A stretch of DNA of 64,000 nt from Streptomyces sp. NBC_01431 (GTDB lineage: Bacteria; Actinomycetota; Actinomycetes; Streptomycetales; Streptomycetaceae), in assembly GCF_036231355.1 (NCBI RefSeq), contig NZ_CP109496.1, positions 1,054,001 through 1,118,000 on the forward strand, written 5' to 3'. Position 1 is the first letter of the stretch; each line of letters opens with the position of its first letter. The notes under the pieces are model-generated. The model was not told the DNA's origin. It was given only the letters and a program-made list of their open reading frames with translations, and did not search any database. Both the position numbers and the translations under genes were made by a program. Positions 46,720 to 53,746 of this stretch are shown piece by piece.

Positions 46720-47528
46720 GCCTTGCGCCCCACAGCGGCGAAGCCCGAGAAGGCGTACGGATCTTCCTGGTCGGGCTCGTTCTCCGGTCGCCACAGCGGC
46801 ATCGACACCAGCCCCGGCTCCACCAGTTCGTACCCGTCGAAGAACCCGGCTATTTCCTCGCGGTCGCGCATGACCAGCGGATTCTTGATGTCGCGGTAGA
46901 CGCCCACCGTGCCGCCGGCCTCTTCCTCGCTGAGCGGGATGCCCTCGTAGGAGGCGTGGGTGAGGACGAGGAGGCTGCCGGGGGCGAGCGCGTCGCGCAG
47001 TTCCGCCACGGCGGCGTAGGGGTCGTCCTGGTCCTCCACGAAGTGCAGCACGGCGACCAGGAGGAGGGCCATCGGGCGTGACAGGTCCAGGAGTTGGGCC
47101 GTCTCCGGCGCGCCGAGAATGTCCTGGGGCTTGCGCAGGTCGGCCGCGGTTATCCCCGCGCGTTCGTTGCCTTCGAGGACGGCGCGGCTGTGGGCGACCG
47201 CCACCGGGTCGTGGTCGACGTACAGCACGCGCGCCTCGGGGCTGGCGGCCTGGGCGACTTCGTGGACGTTTCCGAAGGTCGGGATTCCGGAACCGATGTC
47301 CAGGAACTGCGTGATGCCCTCGTCGACGGCGAAGCGCACGGCGCGGCGCATGAACGCGCGGTTCGCCTGCATGATCTTGGGAAGTCCCGGCATGAACCGC
47401 ATGGCCTCGCGGGCCGCTTCCCGGTCGACCTCGAAATTGTGCGAACCGCCCAGGTAATAGTCGTAGATGCGGGACACGCTCGGCATCGAGATGTCGATGC
47501 CCTGAGGGGCCCAGGCGGGACGCTCCAT
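46716..47528 (-). CDS. DUF574-family SAM-dependent methyltransferase
   Basis: A 270-residue protein of the large Streptomyces DUF574 group: PSVSRIYDYYLGGSHNFEVDREAAR, RAFMRRAVRF, the SAM loop FLDIGSGIPTFGNVHEVAQ and YVDHDPVAVAHSRA. The substrate is unknown for the whole family. ATG 47528 has GGAG six bases upstream; a TTG five codons earlier is less likely. The GTGA overlap with the RmdA-like gene couples it to cyclic-di-GMP metabolism, which is worth noting because DUF574 genes often neighbour regulators. Confidence 0.9.
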   Translation of the reverse strand: MERPAWAPQGIDISMPSVSRIYDYYLGGSHNFEVDREAAREAMRFMPGLPKIMQANRAFMRRAVRFAVDEGITQFLDIGSGIPTFGNVHEVAQAASPEARVLYVDHDPVAVAHSRAVLEGNERAGITAADLRKPQDILGAPETAQLLDLSRPMALLLVAVLHFVEDQDDPYAAVAELRDALAPGSLLVLTHASYEGIPLSEEEAGGTVGVYRDIKNPLVMRDREEIAGFFDGYELVEPGLVSMPLWRPENEPDQEDPYAFSGFAAVGRKA

Positions 47529-47727
47529 CAATGTCTCCAACAAGTCGCCGCAGCACGGCCATGACCATGACCGTGTTCGCGCCTGAGGCTACTGATCGTC
47601 CGCCGAGAGGGCGAGTAAAAACGGAAATTGCTCGTCCGCTATTTGGTCACATGCCCTGGGCGTGTGCGCCGAATCGTACGTGCACCTGAGCCCGGATGCG
47701 CAATCGCCCCGGTGGGCGGCGCACGCA

Positions 47728-47766
47728 TCGGCCCGCCACCGCGCGGGGGTCGCGGTGGCGGGCCGA
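47728..47766. terminator. Strong hairpin terminator after SCO0930-type gene
   Basis: A perfect 16-bp stem (47728-47743 with 47751-47766) and a 7-nt loop, 18 nt beyond the lipoprotein stop on the minus strand. Confidence 0.87.
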
Positions 47767-47783
47767 CTCCGTTGGGCCCTGGG

Positions 47784-48737
47784 TTACTTGGGTGCGCCGA
47801 CGAGCTTCCCCTCGGGGGACACGGCGTACCACGTGCCGCCCATGCCCTGGCCATTGGTGTCGCCGGGCTTGGTGTCACCGGAGAAGGTGTAGACGGGCCA
47901 GCAGGTGATCGACTGCTGCTTGACTCCGTCGGGCCGGTTGAAGGTGACGAAGCCCTTCAGGGCGATGCCCTTGGTGTTGCTCTTGTCGACCGGGGCGACC
48001 GCCGGCCACTTCTGTAGACAGGCGCCGGTGCAGGCGGACTTCATGGGCCACGCCGAGTCCTTCTTGAACCGGTACACGGTCATGCCGCGCGCGTCCACGA
48101 TGACGTCGCCGAGCTTGGGGTCCTTGCGGACGGAGAGGCCTGGCATGGACTGCGCCGGGGCCTGGTCGGCGGCCGCCGCGGCCTTCTTGCCGTCGGGTGC
48201 CGCCGCGTGCCAAGTGCCGCCCACGTTCTGCCCGTTGGTGTCGCCGGGGTTGGTGTCCTTGGCGTACCGGTACATCGGCCAGCCGCCGATGGTGAGCTGC
48301 TTGGTGCCGTCGGCGCGGGTGACCGAGCCGAGCAGCGACGCATCGGCGCCCGCGGCCGCGCTGACCCCCTCGGCCGGCACGGCGGGCCAGGCCTTGGCGC
48401 AGTCGCCGGAGCAATTGGACTGCGGCGGACTCGCGGTGTCCTTGTCGAAACGGTAGAGGGTGAATCCGGCGCTGTCGGTGACGACCTTGCCGAGTTCCTT
48501 GCTGTCGGTGACGGCGAGTTGGCCGGCCTGTTTGGCCGAGGACTCGGCGCCGCCCGCCTGGCCGTAGCCGCCGCTCGACCCGTAGCCGTTGTCGGCGGGC
48601 TGCTGGGCGGCGCTGGCGTTGCCGACCGGCTGACCGGTGCCATAGCCGCTCGCCTTGTCCTGGCCGCACCCCGTCGCGGTCAGTGCCAGTACCGCTGCCG
48701 CCGCTGCCGCGAGCGATGCGCTGCGCCAGGTACCCAT
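47784..48737 (-). CDS. SCO0930-family lipoprotein with four YxFxxD-type repeats
   Basis: A 317-residue lipoprotein; the signal ends in LTATGC. A Gly/Tyr/Ser-rich linker precedes four repeats of the COG4315 kind: TLYRFDKD, MYRYAKD, TVYRFKKD and VYTFSGD. They are arranged as two double units with conserved cysteine pairs (CSGDCAKAWPAV and CTGACLQKWPAV). The function of these outward-facing proteins is unknown; a redox or metal-linked role has been suggested by their context in other genomes. The ATG has GGGAG upstream. It matches the SCO0930 family by pattern. Confidence 0.88.
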   Translation of the reverse strand: MGTWRSASLAAAAAAVLALTATGCGQDKASGYGTGQPVGNASAAQQPADNGYGSSGGYGQAGGAESSAKQAGQLAVTDSKELGKVVTDSAGFTLYRFDKDTASPPQSNCSGDCAKAWPAVPAEGVSAAAGADASLLGSVTRADGTKQLTIGGWPMYRYAKDTNPGDTNGQNVGGTWHAAAPDGKKAAAAADQAPAQSMPGLSVRKDPKLGDVIVDARGMTVYRFKKDSAWPMKSACTGACLQKWPAVAPVDKSNTKGIALKGFVTFNRPDGVKQQSITCWPVYTFSGDTKPGDTNGQGMGGTWYAVSPEGKLVGAPK

Positions 48738-48952
48738 GTCAACTCCCGTTGTCCGTAAGGCTGTTGAGGCGCCGTTGACGCCGGTTCATGGCCCTAAGTA
48801 CGGGCGGCGGGTGATGGTGTGTTCAACGCGGCCGAAGGAATTTTCCGGACCACCCCGAACACCTGGTCAACGGGCCAAACTCGAACAGGGGGTATCTCCC
48901 CCGTTCAGGCGAATCGGTTCTACGCCGCCCATGAGGACGGTCCGACCGAACG

Positions 48953-49549
48953 ATGATCGCCTCCGTGCAAGGACGACACCTCGCCGGACGGCTGCTCGCC
49001 GCTTCGGCCTTCACCCTGCTGCTGGCCGCCCCGGCCCCGGACGCACGGGCCGACGCCTGTGCGTACGCCGTGGTCGACGGGGACGGCTGGACCTGGGCGG
49101 TCGCGGGCGCGGGCAGCCACGTGCTGTGTCCGACGCCGGAGCCCACGCCGCCCACGCCCACGCCGCCCGTGCCCACTCCACCGCCGACTCCGACGCCCCC
49201 GCGCCCGCCGGCACCGCCCCCCGCGCCGCCGCCCGCCCCGGCGCCCAAACCACCGCCGAAGCCCGCGCCCCGGCCCACGCCGCCGCGCCAAGTGCCGCCA
49301 CCGGCGCCGCTTCCCGCCGTGCACCGGCCCGCGCCGCCGCCCGCACCGCCGGTGGTTTCGCCGCCCGCGCCGTCGCCGCGTCCCGCGCCCCCGGCCGCCC
49401 GGCGGGTCGTGCTGCGCGACTACCGGACGCCGCCGCGCAAGAAGCCCGCGCCGCAGCTCTCCCCCGTCACCCTCACGCTGCTCCTCACCGCGCCCGCCGT
49501 GCTCGGCGCGGCACTGCTGCGCACCCGTTCCGGCTCCCGCTCGCGCTGA
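48953..49549 (+). CDS. Proline-rich surface protein with C-terminal membrane anchor
   Basis: A 198-residue protein. It has a signal peptide ending near DARA, a short segment with two cysteines, then about 95 residues of Pro/Thr/Ala low-complexity sequence (bases 49130-49410). A basic stretch and a C-terminal hydrophobic helix followed by Arg/Ser complete it. This is the layout of a wall-spanning stalk held at the membrane or a sorted surface protein, but no LPXTG-like motif precedes the helix. The next gene begins 24 nt later. A weak ribosome site makes the start less certain. Confidence 0.7.
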   Translation: MIASVQGRHLAGRLLAASAFTLLLAAPAPDARADACAYAVVDGDGWTWAVAGAGSHVLCPTPEPTPPTPTPPVPTPPPTPTPPRPPAPPPAPPPAPAPKPPPKPAPRPTPPRQVPPPAPLPAVHRPAPPPAPPVVSPPAPSPRPAPPAARRVVLRDYRTPPRKKPAPQLSPVTLTLLLTAPAVLGAALLRTRSGSRSR

Positions 49550-49573
49550 GCCCGATTCCTCTGAGAGGTCCCC

Positions 49574-50335
49574 GTGTCCGACTGGCTCGTCCTGGTCATC
49601 GCCATGGCTGCCGCATGCGCGGTCGTGCTCACCATCACCTTGTTCAGCAACCGGCGGCTCGCCCCGGACGACGACCCCTCCGCCACCCCGGACGTCATCG
49701 AGTACATGACGATGATGGTCGGCGTGGTGTACGCCATCGTCCTCGGCCTTGCCATCGCGGGCGTCTGGGAGGGCCGGGCGGCCGCCCAGGAGGACGTGCG
49801 GCAGGAGGCCCAGGCCCTGCACGAGATCGACCGACGGGTCCAGGTGTATCCGGCCGAGGTCCGCGACCGGACCCGGGCCGACGTCGAGGCGTACGCCTCC
49901 TACGTGGTGCACACCGAGTGGAGCTACATGGCCGAGCACGGCAACGTGGCCGCCGAGGGCGGCCGGAAGCTGGAGAAGATCCGTCGCGATGTGACCGACT
50001 ACCACCCGCAGAACGACTTCGAGGGCCAGGCCTACCAACCGCTGGTCGACCAGGTGGCCGCCGTCGACGACGCCCGCACCGCCCGCGCGCAGGGCGCGAA
50101 AGCCACCATGCCGGGGGTCGTCTGGTTCGGTCTGATCGCCGGGGCACTCGTCACGGTGGGGATGATCTTCACGCTCCAGATCAGGCGCAGCTGGCGGGAG
50201 TTGCTGCTCGCCGGGCTCTTCAGTTCCCTGATCGCCTTCCTGCTCTTCCTGATCTGGGACTTCGACGCGCCCTTCGGCCGGGGCATCTCGGCGACCGCGG
50301 GCCCGTTCATCGCGTTGCTCCCGGGCCTCGGGTGA
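49574..50335 (+). CDS. DUF4239 membrane protein
   Basis: A 253-residue protein of the DUF4239 (bestrophin-like) family. Four to five helices (about 4-25, 45-68, 180-203, 212-232, and a short C-terminal one) surround a cytoplasmic or exterior coiled domain with RRVQVYPAEVRDRTRADVEAYASYVVHTEW. Function is unknown. GTG 49574 has GAGAGG upstream. It sits within the surface-protein island and might be an ion channel or scaffold. Confidence 0.85.
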   Translation: MSDWLVLVIAMAAACAVVLTITLFSNRRLAPDDDPSATPDVIEYMTMMVGVVYAIVLGLAIAGVWEGRAAAQEDVRQEAQALHEIDRRVQVYPAEVRDRTRADVEAYASYVVHTEWSYMAEHGNVAAEGGRKLEKIRRDVTDYHPQNDFEGQAYQPLVDQVAAVDDARTARAQGAKATMPGVVWFGLIAGALVTVGMIFTLQIRRSWRELLLAGLFSSLIAFLLFLIWDFDAPFGRGISATAGPFIALLPGLG

Positions 50336-50527
50336 CAGGTGCGAGGGGTGCGGGCCCGCCCCGAGACACGGGGCGGGCTCGGCCGGGTGGGCGACGCGGA
50401 TGCCCCATTCGCCGGACCGGGATCGCGACACGCCGCGCCCACTCCTAGCGTTTCGGTCATCGAGGTGCATTTACCCCTATCTGTGGAATCGGTCCGCAGC
50501 TGCGCCTCGGGGACCGGAGGATTGACC

Positions 50528-51091
50528 ATGGGCGCGATACGCATCGCATCCGCAGCCCTGACCGGCGCTGCCGCCCTGTCGCTCGCCGCGCCCGTCGCCA
50601 TGGCGGCCGGAACCAGCACCAACGCAAGCAACACCACGTCGTTCGCCTTCAGCGTGACCCCGTCGATGAGCGCCCCCGGCGGTCAGGTCACGCTCAACGT
50701 CACGGGCTGTGCGGGCACCGCCACGGCGTCCTCCGGTGTCTTCAACACCGTCTCCATCCCTCCCGACAGTTCGAGAAACGCGACGGTCGACGTCAACGCG
50801 AAGCGCGGCGCCTCGTACACCGTGACGTTCGCGTGCGGCAGCCAGCGCGCCACCTCGCAGCTGACGATCATCGGCGGCTCGCAGCCGACCATCAGTTCCA
50901 CCCTGCGGCCTCCCTCCACTCCCACCACCACTGCCCCCACCACTCCGCTCGGGGTCCGCGGCGGCCTCGGCGGCAGCGTGGACACGGCGGGCACCTGGGA
51001 GATGGCGGCCGGTGCCGCACTGGTCGCGGCGGCCGGCGGCGGCGCCCTGTTCTATCTGCGCCGGCGGGTAGCCCGGCGGCAGCGCTGGTGA
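50528..51091 (+). CDS. Cell-surface protein with C-terminal anchor, paralogue A
   Basis: A 187-residue protein. A signal peptide (cleavage near PVAMA) precedes an Ig-like beta domain (about 38-115) with a conserved Cys pair (VTGCAG, FACGSQ). A Pro/Thr linker follows, then the segment GVRGGLGGSV before a C-terminal helix and a RRR-V-ARRQ tail. That is a sortase-substrate layout (signal, domain, linker, motif, helix, positive tail), but without LPXTG or LAXTG. The minus-strand gene at 51184 has the same layout and GGLGG motif. The ribosome site GGAGG supports the start. Confidence 0.78.
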   Translation: MGAIRIASAALTGAAALSLAAPVAMAAGTSTNASNTTSFAFSVTPSMSAPGGQVTLNVTGCAGTATASSGVFNTVSIPPDSSRNATVDVNAKRGASYTVTFACGSQRATSQLTIIGGSQPTISSTLRPPSTPTTTAPTTPLGVRGGLGGSVDTAGTWEMAAGAALVAAAGGGALFYLRRRVARRQRW

Positions 51092-51117
51092 CCACCGTGG
51101 CGGCCACACGCCCGTCA

Positions 51118-51145
51118 CCCCCGAGTCCTGGCCGGGACTCGGGGG
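51118..51145. terminator. Hairpin terminator between the convergent paralogues
   Basis: CCCCCGAGTCC (51118-51128) pairs perfectly with GGACTCGGGGG (51135-51145) over a 6-nt loop, midway between the two stops. Confidence 0.85.
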
Positions 51146-51183
51146 CGACGGGCCGCCTGGGCCGTTCCGGGAGGTTCGTCCGG

Positions 51184-51675
51184 TCAGACCCGTACGACTG
51201 CGCGCCGGCGGCGGGCGACGAACACCGCACCGCCGATCGCGGCGGCGGCGACCAGGCTGCCGCCGACCGTCATCTCGGTGTCGGTGGGGCCGGCAGCGCC
51301 GCCGAGCCCGCCGTCGGCGCCGCGGCCTTCGAGGACCCTGAAGCTGCGGGTCGCCACCCGGTCGTTGTCGTTGCACTTGACCGCCAGGTTGTAGTTTCCC
51401 GGAGTCGTGTGGTCGTGGATCCTCGCCGTCGCGAAGTTGATGTCGCCCGCCGAGAGATGGACCTCGTCGAAGGCGTTCGACGTGACTCTGCCGCCCTGGC
51501 TGCAGCCCCTCGCGCTGATTCTCAGCGTGGCGCCCTGGTGGACCGAGGAGGGGTCGACATCGACGTTGGTCGGGCCGCCGCCGTTGGGCGGGCCCCCTGC
51601 GGCGGCCATGGGGGCGGCGAGCCCGACCGCGGCGCCGACGGCCAGCGCCACCGTAAGAGCGCGTGAAGCACGCAT
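51184..51675 (-). CDS. Cell-surface protein with C-terminal anchor, paralogue B
   Basis: A 163-residue paralogue of the gene at 50528, on the opposite strand and convergent with it. It has a signal peptide (near APMAAA), an Ig-like domain with the same spaced cysteines (SARGCSQGG, VKCNDND), a GADGGLGGAAG segment, a C-terminal helix and a terminal RRRR-containing tail. The two are diverged but alike in length, layout and Gly motif. GGAGG eight bases before the ATG fixes the start. A class F sortase gene lies divergent to it. Confidence 0.78.
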   Translation of the reverse strand: MRASRALTVALAVGAAVGLAAPMAAAGGPPNGGGPTNVDVDPSSVHQGATLRISARGCSQGGRVTSNAFDEVHLSAGDINFATARIHDHTTPGNYNLAVKCNDNDRVATRSFRVLEGRGADGGLGGAAGPTDTEMTVGGSLVAAAAIGGAVFVARRRRAVVRV

Positions 51676-52006
51676 CGTTGAACCTCCATGGGAGGACGCC
51701 CCGAAGCCGTGCTCCGGGATGATCGACGAGTACGCCTCCCATGACGAACCCTCACTGCCGCTCATACAAGCCGCATTTCGGCACTGATCCACCCTGGTGA
51801 ACCGGACCGTCCCCGTACGGCCCCCGAATCTGACGGACCCGCAGGTCACAGACCGTCAGATCAGTTTTGCCGCCGCGTTACCCGGATGGGTCAGGCCCGG
51901 TGGCCCACCACCCGTTCGCCACTGTCCGATCGCCGAGCGGGCACCGCGCCCTTACGGTGCTCGAAGGCGCGCTGAGGGTGGACGGCGAAGGAGATGACGA
52001 AGAGAC
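51676..52006. other. Divergent promoter region of paralogue B and sortase
   Basis: About 330 bases without a gene, separating the divergent starts. TCTGACGG and CCGTCAGA (51831-51838, 51868-51875) form an inverted pair that could bind a regulator of both genes. The rest is unremarkable. Confidence 0.4.
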
Positions 52007-52663
52007 ATGGCGCAGGAAGAGAGTGGCGTGGAGCGGCGCAGACGCTCCCCGTGGGGGGCCCTGGCCCTGGTGATGCTCACCGGCCTCGCGCTGATGCGCA
52101 ACGGTGCGGACGTGACGATGGGCCCGCCGCAGCCGGCCTCCGCGGCAGCGCTGACCAGCCATGCGGAGACCGTCTCCGCGCCGTCGGCCGCTCCGGTCGA
52201 GCCGCTGCCCTTCGCGCCCGCCTCGCGGATCCGGATCGGTGAGATCAAGGTGGACGCGCCGATCATGGACGTGGGCACCGACCCCCAGGGCTGGGTGCAG
52301 GCTCCCCCGCCGCAGGACCCGAACCTGGCGGGCTGGTACCAGAACGGCGTCGCCCCCGGCATGCGCGGCACCTCCGTGATCGTCGGCCACGTCGACAACC
52401 ACACGGGTCCCGCGGTCTTCTACGGGCTCGGCTCGCTCCAGAAGGGCAGCCACATCGAGGTCGCGCGCTTCGACGGCCGCACCGCGGTGTTCGAGGTGTA
52501 CGGCGTCGAGGTCTTCGACAAGGCCACCTTCCCCGGCACCCGGGTGTACGGCGACACCGGGCAGCCGGAGCTCCGGGTGATCACCTGCGGCGGCGGCTTC
52601 TCCAGGTCCCGGGGGTACGAGGGGAACGTCGTGGCCTTCGCCCGCCTCGTCGCCACGCAGTAG
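52007..52663 (+). CDS. Class F sortase
   Basis: A 218-residue sortase. The single N-terminal membrane helix (about 14-31) and a short Pro/Ala stalk precede the sortase barrel from about 74 (RIRIGEIKVDAPIMDVG). The catalytic triad is intact: His128 (VIVGHVDN), Cys194 (VITCGGGF) and Arg202 (SRGYEGN). Class F enzymes are typical of actinobacteria and link exported proteins to peptidoglycan; their substrates are poorly defined. The two GGLGG paralogues next door are natural candidates. The 3' end converges on a polysaccharide deacetylase with 33 nt between. Confidence 0.92.
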   Translation: MAQEESGVERRRRSPWGALALVMLTGLALMRNGADVTMGPPQPASAAALTSHAETVSAPSAAPVEPLPFAPASRIRIGEIKVDAPIMDVGTDPQGWVQAPPPQDPNLAGWYQNGVAPGMRGTSVIVGHVDNHTGPAVFYGLGSLQKGSHIEVARFDGRTAVFEVYGVEVFDKATFPGTRVYGDTGQPELRVITCGGGFSRSRGYEGNVVAFARLVATQ

Positions 52664-52696
52664 CCGGAGCAGCCGTGGAGCAGCCGCCCGCGGGAC

Positions 52697-53545
52697 TCAT
52701 CTGCGTCGCGGCGGCACCTTCAACTCGTATCCCTCGGACAGGAGTTGGGGCAGGTAGGTACGCAGGGCCGCGACGCTCTGCGAACGGTCGCCGCCCGCGT
52801 CGTGGGAGAGCACCACGACGCCGGGCGCGGCCCCGTCCAGCACCCGGCGGATGATGGTGGGGGTGCCGGGCGTGGTCCAGTCAAGGGAGTCGACGGTCCA
52901 GGCGAGCGGCTCCATGCCCATCTCGGCCTCGATCTCGAACACGTTGCGGTTCCAGGCTCCGTAGGGCGCCCGGAACCACTGCGGCGGCTCGCCGATGACC
53001 TGCTCGATGACCTCGCTGGTGCGTCCGATCTCGGAGCGGATCACGGCGGGGGCCGTCTTGTTGAGCTGCGGGTGGGTCCAGGTGTGGTTGCCGATGACGT
53101 GGCCGTCGTCCTGCATCTCGCGCAGCAGGTCGCGGTTGTCGGTGGCCATCTCGCCGCAGAGGAAGAACACCGCGCGCACGTCGTGCTCGCGCAGCGTCTT
53201 CAGGATGCCCGGGGTGTAGCGCGGGTCGGGCCCGTCGTCGAAGGTGAGCACCATCGAGCGAGGGCCCAGCTGGGGCATGCTCAGGAAGGGTCTGCGCCGC
53301 ACGGGTGGCAGCGCGGTGTGATAGCGGGGCGGGGTGTAGGCGGTCATGGGTTCCAGGCGGTACGCGCTCGGCCGCAGCCGGGACGCGGGGGCGCCGGGCC
53401 CCGCCGCGGCAGGGCCGGCGGCCGGTGCGGCCGCGCGGCGGGGAGCCTGGGGGGCGACCGTGTCCTCGGCGGTCAGCATCCGGGCCGCGGCCGCGGCTCC
53501 GATGCAGGCGGCGACGCGCAACACCGTCCGCCGACTGGGGAGCAT
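52697..53545 (-). CDS. Exported polysaccharide deacetylase (NodB fold)
   Basis: A 282-residue enzyme. The N-terminus SRRTVLRVAAC followed by an Ala-rich stretch resembles a Tat signal. NodB motifs follow: VLTFDDGPDPRYTP (metal Asp), GNHTWTHPQL (two histidines), RAPYGAWN and VVLSHDAGG. It removes acetyl groups from N-acetylated polymers such as peptidoglycan, chitin or the putative galactosaminan. ATG 53545 has AAGGG six bases away and is preferred over ATG 53560. It stands in the surface island beside the sortase and LysX. Confidence 0.9.
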   Translation of the reverse strand: MLPSRRTVLRVAACIGAAAAARMLTAEDTVAPQAPRRAAAPAAGPAAAGPGAPASRLRPSAYRLEPMTAYTPPRYHTALPPVRRRPFLSMPQLGPRSMVLTFDDGPDPRYTPGILKTLREHDVRAVFFLCGEMATDNRDLLREMQDDGHVIGNHTWTHPQLNKTAPAVIRSEIGRTSEVIEQVIGEPPQWFRAPYGAWNRNVFEIEAEMGMEPLAWTVDSLDWTTPGTPTIIRRVLDGAAPGVVVLSHDAGGDRSQSVAALRTYLPQLLSEGYELKVPPRRR

Positions 53546-53746
53546 CTGATCCCTTTTCATGACATGCGGCTTTTGTTCGTCATGTCGGCAGATTAGGGCG
53601 CCGGGGTCGTCGCGGGGGCGGCGAAACGTCAGCACCCGCCTGACACCAGCACGAATGGAGTCACCGGCCGGGCGGGGCTCACAGGGACGGGCCGACACCG
53701 GCGGGCGGCGCCAAGGGGGGCGGGGCGGACATCCGGCGGGCGGGGC

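Noticed and set aside
46720-47568. Upstream extension of the GGDEF-EAL frame
   Set aside because: The DUF574 methyltransferase occupies this DNA in another frame; the GTGA overlap gives the natural start at 46719.
48953-49549. LPXTG-type sorting signal in the proline-rich protein
   Set aside because: No LPXTG, LAXTG or close variant precedes the C-terminal helix, so sortase anchoring cannot be claimed for it.
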